A DNA stretch of 64,000 nucleotides from Alphaproteobacteria bacterium (GTDB lineage: Bacteria; Pseudomonadota; Alphaproteobacteria; TMED109). Position numbers and translations under genes: made by a program. The stretch's first letter is position 1; the number at the start of each line of letters is the position of its first letter. The notes under the pieces are model-generated. The model was given only the letters and a program-made list of their open reading frames with translations. It had not been told where the DNA came from and ran no database searches. The stretch is from contig JAURCJ010000007.1 in the NCBI GenBank assembly GCA_030828505.1, forward strand, positions 28,033-92,032. Direction: 5' to 3'. Shown one piece after another: positions 57,756-64,000 of this stretch.

Positions 57756-58826
57756 ATGAAATTATTTAGATACTTTATTTTTTTATTAATAGGTTTGATG
57801 CTCTTATCCTGTAAAGAGAAAGATGAAAATAATGCATCTTTGAATACTAATAAAGAAAAAAAAATTAATATAAAAATGGCTGCTGCTTTTCCCTCAAGTT
57901 TAATTATTTTAGGAGAGACAGGATTAAAATTAAGTAAAAAAATAAATGACATTTCTTCGGGAAATATAAATATAAAATATTTTGAACCTGGTGCTTTAGT
58001 ACCTCCAATGGAAATATTTGATGCTGTTTCGAGTGGGGGAGTAGATGCAGGGTGGGCATCACCTGCTTTTTGGGCAGGAAAAGTTCCTGCTTTACAATTC
58101 TTTACTACTTTTCCATTTGGGCCGGACCCAAGTGAATATATTGCTTGGCTAAGGTATGGTGGTGGAAATGAAATATTTAGAGAAATATATAAGACTCATA
58201 ATATACATTCTATTCATTGTATGGCTATTTCACCTGAGGGGTCTGGATGGTTTAGAGAAGAAATTAATAGCGTAGAAGATCTCAAGGGTCTTAAAATGAG
58301 GTTTTTAGGTTTAGGTGCCAAAGTCATGGAAAAATTAGGAGTATCAACTCAATTAATGGCTGGTGGAGATATTTATCCTGCTTTAGAGCTAGGAACTATT
58401 GACGCTACAGAATATGGGATGCCAGCTATGGATTTAGAACTAGGATTTCATGCTATTGCTGACCATTATTATTTTCCCGGATGGCACCAACCTGCTAGCT
58501 TAGGGGAACTTATGATTAATTTAGACTTATGGAACTCTATGAGTTTAGCACAACAAACTCAAATAGAAGTTACATGTGCAGAAATGTTTTTGGATAGTTT
58601 AGCTCAAAGTGAAGCTGTCCAAGTTCAGGCTATAAATAAATTAAAAAGTTTAGGAGTTAATATACATAAATGGTCACCTGATATGATGCAGCTATATAAA
58701 TTAAATTGGGATATCGTTGTAGAGGAAGAAGCATCTAAAAATATAGAATTTAAAAATGTTTGGAATTCTATTAAGGAATTTAGAGAAAACTATGCCATTT
58801 GGCATGACTTAGGTTATATAAAATAA
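57756..58826 (+). CDS. TRAP transporter substrate-binding lipoprotein, DctP/TakP-like (copy 1)
   Basis: Periplasmic solute receptor for a TRAP importer, 356 residues. Lipobox LLSC at Cys19. TakP-like features: AAAFPSSLIILGE, ALVPPMEIFDAVSSG, SGWFREEI with the carboxylate-binding Arg, GGDIYPALELGTIDATEYG and PGWHQPAS. These suggest a 2-oxo or other organic acid ligand. A strong GGGAGG SD lies 5 bases before the ATG. No dctQ/dctM membrane genes are within the window. Closely similar to the DctP at 59337-60413. Confidence 0.88.
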   Translation: MKLFRYFIFLLIGLMLLSCKEKDENNASLNTNKEKKINIKMAAAFPSSLIILGETGLKLSKKINDISSGNINIKYFEPGALVPPMEIFDAVSSGGVDAGWASPAFWAGKVPALQFFTTFPFGPDPSEYIAWLRYGGGNEIFREIYKTHNIHSIHCMAISPEGSGWFREEINSVEDLKGLKMRFLGLGAKVMEKLGVSTQLMAGGDIYPALELGTIDATEYGMPAMDLELGFHAIADHYYFPGWHQPASLGELMINLDLWNSMSLAQQTQIEVTCAEMFLDSLAQSEAVQVQAINKLKSLGVNIHKWSPDMMQLYKLNWDIVVEEEASKNIEFKNVWNSIKEFRENYAIWHDLGYIK

Positions 58827-58830
58827 ATAA

Positions 58831-59271
58831 TTAGTTATTATAAAAATTATGCTTTAATTTCGCAGTACAAGTTCCTGTAGCTATTAAAGATCCCTTTGAA
58901 TCTTCAAGCTTACCCTCTATAAAAGCGATTGATTTTGTATTTTTTATGACTTTAGCGGAAGAAATAATCTTTCCTACTTTTGCAGAATTTAGGAAGCTAA
59001 TTTTTATTTCTAACGTTAGCACTAATACATCTGGTCCGCATTTAGCCATACAAGCTAACGCCATTATAGCGTCAATCCAACCGGTAATAAAACCTCCTTG
59101 AACTATTCCGCCAGAATGGCACATTTCTTCTTTTGCTATATATCTAGCTGAAGCAATGCCATCAATAGTGTTTAAAAATAAGATCTTATCAATACCTAAA
59201 GTTGACTGTGGATAGCCCAGAAACATCTTTTTTAGGTTAGCAATAGTATCTTTATCGCCAATATCTTTCAT
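58831..59271 (-). CDS. PaaI-type acyl-CoA thioesterase
   Basis: Hotdog thioesterase, 146 residues. The PaaI signature is HSGGIVQGGFITGWIDAIMALAC with the catalytic Asp, followed by TLEIKISFLNSAKVG and the final strand GSLIATGTCTAKL. Stands behind the second dctP gene on the same strand, with a long stem-loop between them, and abuts dctP copy 1 (4-base gap, convergent). Substrate unknown. Confidence 0.83.
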   Translation of the reverse strand: MKDIGDKDTIANLKKMFLGYPQSTLGIDKILFLNTIDGIASARYIAKEEMCHSGGIVQGGFITGWIDAIMALACMAKCGPDVLVLTLEIKISFLNSAKVGKIISSAKVIKNTKSIAFIEGKLEDSKGSLIATGTCTAKLKHNFYNN

Positions 59272-59286
59272 ATAACCCTATACATT

Positions 59287-59330
59287 ATAAATATTGCCAT
59301 ATCTATTTTTTTAGATATGGCAATATTTAT
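59287..59330 (-). terminator. 19-base-pair stem-loop behind dctP copy 2
   Basis: Perfect inverted repeat with arms at 59287-59305 and 59312-59330 and a loop of six T (A on the minus strand), starting 6 bases after the dctP stop. No U-tract follows it on the minus strand, so it may be an mRNA 3' stabiliser or partial terminator that raises dctP over the thioesterase, rather than a full terminator. Confidence 0.65.
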
Positions 59331-59336
59331 TATTTA

Positions 59337-60413
59337 TTAATCTACAAAACCTAAATCTTTCCAAGTTTTGTAGCTTTTTCGGAACTCACTTAGTGAAGCC
59401 CAAACTTTTGCAAAGTCTTCGTCTTTGGCGGCTTCTTCATTAACAACTTCAAGCCATGCTTCTTCAAGTGTTTGTAGTATTTCATCTGACCATCTATGAA
59501 GAGTTACACCTTTAGCTTGAAGTTCTTCCAATGCTTTAGGTTGCCTAGATTCTGCCATAGCTAAACTTTTAACAACACTTTCAGTACAAGTAGCTTCAAT
59601 TTGAGCTTTTTGACTCTCAGATAAAGCATTCCACTTATCTAAATTAACTAGTAATTCTAGGGCTGAAGCTGGTTGATGCCAACCAGGAAAATAATAGTGT
59701 TTTGCTATTTGATAAAAACCTAAATCTAAATCAATCGAAGGCATAGCAAATTCTGTTGCATCAATTGTTCCTAATTCTAATGCTGGATAAATATCACCCC
59801 CTGCTAATAATTGAGTTGAAGCTCCAACTTTATCCATGACCTTAGCTCCAAGACCAAAAAATCTCATTTTTAATCCTTTAAGGTCATCTATACTAGTAAT
59901 TTCTTTTCTAAACCAGCCAGATGCTTCAGGTGAAATTATTTCACATTGTACAGGGTGAAGATTATGTCTAGCATAAATTTCTTCCCATAATTCTTTTCCC
60001 CCTCCTTCATGATACCAAGCTAAAAATTCACTTGCATTTGGACCAAATGGTACTGCAGAAAAGAATTGTACCGCAGGTATCTTTCCTGCCCAGTAACCTG
60101 ATGTAGACCATCCTGCATCAACTGCACCTGATGATACAGCATCAAATATTTCTAGAGGAGGTACTAAGGCTCCTGGTTCAAAAAATTTAACTTTAATATT
60201 TCCATCCGATACGGTTTCCAGTCTTTGCGTAAAGTTAATACCACCTTCACCTAAAATATTTAGGTTTCCTGGAAATGTACTAGCCATTTTCCATCTAACA
60301 GTCTCAGCTTTAGATGATGAATCTGCATTACTGCTATCATTTGAACTATCACATGATATTAAAAAAATTGTTGCTATTAAAGCAATAAAAGTATGAATTA
60401 ATATATTTTTCAT
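59337..60413 (-). CDS. TRAP transporter substrate-binding lipoprotein, DctP/TakP-like (copy 2)
   Basis: 358 residues, a paralogue of copy 1 with long identical blocks, such as AGGDIYPALELGTIDATE. Lipobox LISC at Cys21, then a Ser/Asp-rich linker (about 22-36), and the DctP domain with GWFRKEI and the PGWHQPAS segment. The residue after the DATE motif is Phe here and Tyr in copy 1, a position next to the ligand in TakP (Trp there), which may mean different substrates. G+C is somewhat higher than in its neighbours, as expected for a highly expressed binding protein. The 197-base region ahead holds its promoter and that of the divergent DUF442 gene; no clear boxes were picked. Confidence 0.88.
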   Translation of the reverse strand: MKNILIHTFIALIATIFLISCDSSNDSSNADSSSKAETVRWKMASTFPGNLNILGEGGINFTQRLETVSDGNIKVKFFEPGALVPPLEIFDAVSSGAVDAGWSTSGYWAGKIPAVQFFSAVPFGPNASEFLAWYHEGGGKELWEEIYARHNLHPVQCEIISPEASGWFRKEITSIDDLKGLKMRFFGLGAKVMDKVGASTQLLAGGDIYPALELGTIDATEFAMPSIDLDLGFYQIAKHYYFPGWHQPASALELLVNLDKWNALSESQKAQIEATCTESVVKSLAMAESRQPKALEELQAKGVTLHRWSDEILQTLEEAWLEVVNEEAAKDEDFAKVWASLSEFRKSYKTWKDLGFVD

Positions 60414-60610
60414 TTACTTATTTCCCCATGATTTATTCGTACTAATAATAATAAAAACAAAATTTATTGTTGATTCTAATTTAACTTAAAGCAACCTATT
60501 TTTTAATTAAATTTTCTATTATTTTAAAATATAATGGTTACATAAAGTTTTTTACTGTAGGTATAATAAATACTATTGAGAAAATTAATTGTTTATGGGG
60601 TATTAAAAAT

Positions 60611-61051
60611 ATGGAAATTAATAAAATTAAATGTATGAAAGAAGATCATTACATATCTGGACAAATAGATGTTACTGATATTGATGAATTTGCTCATTTT
60701 GGAATTAAATTAATAATTAATAATAGACCAGATAATGAAGAATTTAATCAAGTAAGTTCAGAATTATTAAGAGAAAAAGCTCAAAATTTAGGGATTAAAT
60801 TTGTTAATATTCCTTTTACTTCAGATACACTCAATAAGCAAAAAGTAAAAGATTTTAGTAGTATAATTAAAGGAAATAAAGAAAAAGTACTTTTTTTTTG
60901 TAGATCAGGAGCACGATCTTCAATTATTTGGGGCTTAGCATCTGTATTATATTTAGGAGAAGATATAAATGGATGTATGAAATGTATAGATAATGCTGGT
61001 TATGATTCAAGTATACTTCCAAATATGGTAGAGTTTTTTAATAATAATTAA
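60611..61051 (+). CDS. DUF442/BLH-family sulfurtransferase or phosphatase-like protein
   Basis: 146 residues, the whole domain known from the N-terminus of ETHE1-fusion proteins and as stand-alone TIGR01244 members. The opening DHYISGQIDVTDIDEF and the active loop FCRSGARSS (Cys97 to Arg102) are typical. The loop has four residues between Cys and Arg, as in rhodaneses, not the five of protein tyrosine phosphatases, so persulfide chemistry is favoured over phosphate release. A T9 run lies just before the Cys codon. One base separates it from the following glycosyltransferase. Confidence 0.78.
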   Translation: MEINKIKCMKEDHYISGQIDVTDIDEFAHFGIKLIINNRPDNEEFNQVSSELLREKAQNLGIKFVNIPFTSDTLNKQKVKDFSSIIKGNKEKVLFFCRSGARSSIIWGLASVLYLGEDINGCMKCIDNAGYDSSILPNMVEFFNNN

Positions 61052-61052
61052 A

Positions 61053-62090
61053 TTGGGTAATATATTGTTAATATTAATGATAGACCAAGATTCAGAATTT
61101 AATGGTAGATCATATAGAGATAAGCCGTTAGGAGGAACAGAAACAGCTTTTGTTTTATTAGCAGAATCATTTTGTAAACAAGGGCATAAAGTAATAGCTC
61201 TTACTAAGATTACTGAGTCTATCAACCATAATGGTGTTGAATGGAAACCCCTTAATACTAAAATCAGTAAATGTGATATTTATATTGTTAATAGGGCTCC
61301 AAGTCTTCTAGATAGATCTCCATTAAATAAACAAACTATTCTATGGTTACATAATCCTGCTAATTATCTAAATAAATTTAGAAATATAAGAAGGTTAATT
61401 TTTAAAAAAAAGATTAAGGTTGTTTGTTCAGGAGAATTTCATTATAATTCAGTGCCTTTTTGGTTAAAAAAGCGGACATCAATTATACCCTTAGGTTTAT
61501 CTAATGACGTATTATCTCAAGCAGTAGAGAAAGATAAAATTCCTGATCCAGTTGTTATTTTTACTTCTAATCCTGAAAGAGGATTGGTCTGGCTTTCTGA
61601 GCTTTGGACAAAATATATAAAAAAATCTGTGCCAAATGCTCAGTTACATATTTATGCTGGTTATAAAACTTATGGCGGAAGAAATAAAAATAAGATTTTA
61701 AATATTATTAATAATATCAAAAACTTAAATGATAATAGTATTAAAATATTTGAACCTATTCCTAAGAAATTATTATTTAAAAAAATACTAAATTCAAGGG
61801 CTATGTTATACCAAGGTGATCCTGGAGAGACATTTTGCTTATCTATAGCGGAAGCTCAGGCTTTAGGTATTCCATGTGTGATTAAGCCAATTGGATGTTT
61901 AGCAGAGAGAGTAATTGATAAAGTTACAGGAGTGGTTGCTAATACGGACAAGGAATTTTGTGAAGGTGCAATAAGTATATTAAGAAATGATAATTTATGG
62001 CTAAAATATAGAAAAAATTCTATACGGTTACAAAGAAATTTAAAATGGGATGATATAGCTAAACAATATTTAAAATTAATTAATTATTAG
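61053..62090 (+). CDS. Glycosyltransferase family 4
   Basis: 345 residues. Starts at TTG one base after the preceding stop; a later ATG (reading MIDQDSEF) would remove the first beta-strand. The donor/acceptor loop KPLGGTETAF is typical of this GT4 group, as are SGEFHYNSVPFWLKK, SNPERGLVWLSELW, and the EX7E-like GETFCLSIAEAQALGIP with AERVIDKVTG. Sugar and acceptor unknown; context (another GT, an epimerase) suggests surface glycan. Its 3' end overlaps the convergent GT2 gene by 11 bases. Confidence 0.83.
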   Translation: MGNILLILMIDQDSEFNGRSYRDKPLGGTETAFVLLAESFCKQGHKVIALTKITESINHNGVEWKPLNTKISKCDIYIVNRAPSLLDRSPLNKQTILWLHNPANYLNKFRNIRRLIFKKKIKVVCSGEFHYNSVPFWLKKRTSIIPLGLSNDVLSQAVEKDKIPDPVVIFTSNPERGLVWLSELWTKYIKKSVPNAQLHIYAGYKTYGGRNKNKILNIINNIKNLNDNSIKIFEPIPKKLLFKKILNSRAMLYQGDPGETFCLSIAEAQALGIPCVIKPIGCLAERVIDKVTGVVANTDKEFCEGAISILRNDNLWLKYRKNSIRLQRNLKWDDIAKQYLKLINY

Positions 62091-62886
62091 GAAATTCACT
62101 ATCATTTTCTAATTTAGCTTTTAAGTAACTAATCAATACAAATAAGGCAGCGAAAGTTGCATTTAAAAAACCCCAACCTTTTTCCTTATATCCCTTTCTA
62201 GTTATATAGCATTTATAAAATCTAGTAAGTGATCTTCTCACAGTAATCCATAAAGGAGGTAATTTATTTGGTGATGCTCTCAAATCTTTTGCCTTAGCAG
62301 AAGTATATCTATCTAATCTTTGAATCATATCTGAAATATTTTTATCTACATAATGATCTATTCTGTTATTTAAAAACCCTTGTTTATTATTTAATTTAAG
62401 GCTTGGGTGTATAGCTTCATTACCCCATACTTTAGAACTTTTATTAAATAAGCAAGGTTTAGATGATACTCCCCATGAAGCTCCCCATCCATACCTAACT
62501 CTTTTTGTGCCAATATAGTTATCAAACGGAATTAAAAAATATCCTTTAGTTTTATCATTTAATTTAAGTATTTTATTTTTTGCTTCTTTTATTAAAGCCT
62601 CATTTGCTCTCTCGTCTGCATCAAGTTCAAGTATCCAGTCATTAGAGCATTTGGTAATCCCTTCATTTCTTCTATGACCTTCTGATGGCCAACTACCTTC
62701 ATAAATTATACAATTAAATTTTTTTGCTAAATTGATTGTATTATCAGTACTTCTGTCTAATAAAATTATAATTTCATCAATTGTATTAAGACTATTGAGA
62801 CAATCTTTAATATTTAGTTCTTCATTTCTGGCTACTATTAATGCACTAATTTTTATTTTATTATCGCAGTTCATTCTATTCCACAT
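62080..62886 (-). CDS. Glycosyltransferase family 2 (WaaE/KdtX-like)
   Basis: Inverting GT-A enzyme, 268 residues. LIVARNEELNIKDCLNSL at the start of the nucleotide-binding fold, IILLDRSTDNT, and the metal motif LELDADER; the C-terminal FLNNRIDHYV and TRKGYKEKGWGF resemble LPS inner-core glucosyltransferases such as WaaE. A hydrophobic stretch (FAALFVLISYL) near the end may touch the membrane. Two possible ATG starts, four codons apart; the first is given. Divergent from the epimerase gene. Confidence 0.83.
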   Translation of the reverse strand: MWNRMNCDNKIKISALIVARNEELNIKDCLNSLNTIDEIIILLDRSTDNTINLAKKFNCIIYEGSWPSEGHRRNEGITKCSNDWILELDADERANEALIKEAKNKILKLNDKTKGYFLIPFDNYIGTKRVRYGWGASWGVSSKPCLFNKSSKVWGNEAIHPSLKLNNKQGFLNNRIDHYVDKNISDMIQRLDRYTSAKAKDLRASPNKLPPLWITVRRSLTRFYKCYITRKGYKEKGWGFLNATFAALFVLISYLKAKLENDSEFPNN

Positions 62887-62947
62887 AATATGAATTTTAT
62901 GTTATCTATACATTACACATTAGCATAAAAATTATGGATTAATAATT

Positions 62948-63901
62948 TTGATTAAAAAAAAATATAATATACTAGTATCGGGGGCATCAGGCTTTATTGG
63001 AAAGCTATTAGTTAAAGAACTGTTATCTAGAGGCCACAATGTTTATGGACTTGTTAGAAAAAACATAAATTCACATAATGATGATAGTTATAAAAATATT
63101 CTATTGGAAGATATTACTAAAAAAATTAATTTTAATAAAAATATCAATATTGATTATTTCTATCATTTAGCTGGAAAAACTCATGATAGAACTAATAATA
63201 TAAATGAATATTATAGGGTTAATGTAGAAGGTTTAAGAAATATTTTAAGCCTTTTAAGTAAATCAAAAATAAAGAAAATAGTAATGCTATCTTCAATTAA
63301 AGTTAATGGGGAAGGCTTTCTTGATAATAATAATGTCTACTCCCATAATAGTAAGGAAAACCCCATAGATTATTATGGAAAATCTAAACTTGAAGCCGAA
63401 AATTTACTTAAAGAATTTTGTAATATAAATAAAATTAATTTTTTAATTTTTAGGCCACCTCTTGTCTATGGAGCTGGAGTTAAAGGAAATCTATCTTCTT
63501 TAATGAAACTTATAGATATGAATATACCTCTACCTATTATAAGAACTAAAAACTTAAGGTCCTTAGTATCTCTTACTAATTTGGTAGAAGCTTTAATAAT
63601 TATTGGTTTAAATGATAAAATTGTAAATAAAACTTATTTAATTGCCGATGATAAACCAATAAGTGTTGAAGAATTATATAAACATATTGCTAGTGCTATG
63701 AATAAAAAAATATTTTTATTAGCATTACCTTCTAAATTATTAAAAATATTATTGTGGCCATTGGGTAAGTCTAAATTAGTAGATAAAATTTCTACGTCGC
63801 TTATAGTAGATAATTCGGAAATAATAAATGATACAAATTGGAACAATAAATTAAGTTTATTAGAAGAATTAAAGAATATGACAGGTAATAGAAAACATTA
63901 A
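62948..63901 (+). CDS. NAD-dependent sugar epimerase/dehydratase
   Basis: Extended short-chain dehydrogenase, 317 residues. Rossmann loop GASGFIGK at about 11-18, MLSSIKVNGEG with the catalytic Ser region, and Tyr-x-x-x-Lys in DYYGKSKLEAE, then FRPPLVYGAGVKGN. It looks like the UDP-glucose/GlcNAc 4-epimerase-like proteins found in O-antigen loci (WbpP/GalE relatives). The start is TTG with no ATG before the Rossmann loop, followed at once by an A9 run. The GMC gene begins 2 bases after its stop. Exact nucleotide-sugar unknown. Confidence 0.82.
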   Translation: MIKKKYNILVSGASGFIGKLLVKELLSRGHNVYGLVRKNINSHNDDSYKNILLEDITKKINFNKNINIDYFYHLAGKTHDRTNNINEYYRVNVEGLRNILSLLSKSKIKKIVMLSSIKVNGEGFLDNNNVYSHNSKENPIDYYGKSKLEAENLLKEFCNINKINFLIFRPPLVYGAGVKGNLSSLMKLIDMNIPLPIIRTKNLRSLVSLTNLVEALIIIGLNDKIVNKTYLIADDKPISVEELYKHIASAMNKKIFLLALPSKLLKILLWPLGKSKLVDKISTSLIVDNSEIINDTNWNNKLSLLEELKNMTGNRKH

Positions 63902-63903
63902 TT

Positions 63904-64000
63904 ATGGCTAATAAAGAGTTAAAACACTTTGACTTTATTATAATAGGAGCGGGTTCATCAGGGGCAACTGTTGCAAGTAGAATTTCTGAAAATTCAAATA
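63904..64000 (+). CDS. GMC-type oxidoreductase, 5' end only
   Basis: Runs off the right edge. The 32 visible residues begin with KHFDFIIIGAGSSGATVASR, the FAD-binding loop of glucose-methanol-choline oxidoreductases, and continue to ISENSN. ATG start 2 bases after the epimerase stop, so it may share that transcript. In a glycan setting it could oxidise a sugar, but choline- or alcohol-dehydrogenase-like members have the same N-terminus. Confidence 0.75.
   Translation, partial: MANKELKHFDFIIIGAGSSGATVASRISENSN

Noticed and set aside
60891..60930. Protein tyrosine phosphatase CX5R site in the DUF442 gene
   Set aside because: Counting residues gives C-R-S-G-A-R, four residues between Cys and Arg, which is the rhodanese spacing.

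Overview
The window is a gene-dense, strongly A+T-rich stretch (about 70% A+T by eye) of a bacterial chromosome, most likely from a small-genome, probably marine, alphaproteobacterium. Four things point there: the purB-purC-purS-purQ-purL-bolA-grxD gene order with rpsD close by, a metal site of the magnesium type in HemB, an S4 protein of the alphaproteobacterial zinc-free type, and the mix of valine/glutaryl-CoA catabolism with TRAP binding proteins. The tRNA-His keeps the G-1:C73 pair, which argues against the Rhizobiales/Rhodobacterales/Caulobacterales branch. Species cannot be named from the sequence alone. No insertion sequence, prophage, CRISPR array or obvious pseudogene was seen, and no gene-free stretch exceeds 300 bases. 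Many genes touch or overlap, and several start with TTG.

Layout. 1-2430: end of gmd plus fcl (GDP-L-fucose synthesis) and an unknown small protein. 2576-8860: biotin genes arranged divergently (bioF-bioD one way, bioB-bioA the other), with trhO, a GST and ogt trailing bioD. 8877-15485: YgjP-like metallopeptidase, succinate-semialdehyde dehydrogenase, a glycosyltransferase, a small secreted unknown, glutathione reductase and class II DAHP synthase. 15491-18355: ApbE and a NosR-like membrane flavo/iron-sulfur protein, with no nosZ in view. 18462-22722: pncB, nadE, trmJ, rpsD. 22728-29319: one long leftward purine operon (purB, NRDE protein, purC, purS, purQ, purL) ending in bolA-grxD.

29444-40970 is the most distinctive region. 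First comes mtnA, a fuculose-phosphate-aldolase-like gene and an MDR reductase, which together look like the DHAP shunt for salvage of 5'-deoxyadenosine/methylthioadenosine. Then come a response regulator, an OmpA-like lipoprotein on the opposite strand, a sensor kinase, and a complete tripartite heavy-metal RND exporter whose inner-membrane motif fits the HME5 (nickel-type) class. Directly repeated 9-mers with 11/22-base phasing lie just ahead of the kinase.

40979-49365: dusA, hemB, valine catabolism (acyl-CoA dehydrogenase, 3-hydroxyisobutyryl-CoA hydrolase, mmsB), glutaryl-CoA dehydrogenase, an unknown secreted protein and a dihydroorotase-family enzyme. 49442-53645: parE, a strong terminator, glnA, glnB with a sigma-54-type promoter, and tRNA-His. 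53624-60413: a hotdog thioesterase whose end lies inside the tRNA, an MFS exporter, a TPR protein, a D-threonine-aldolase-like enzyme, and two paralogous TRAP binding lipoproteins around a PaaI-type thioesterase. 60611-64000: a DUF442 protein, two glycosyltransferases, a sugar epimerase and the start of a GMC oxidoreductase, which resembles the edge of a surface-polysaccharide region.
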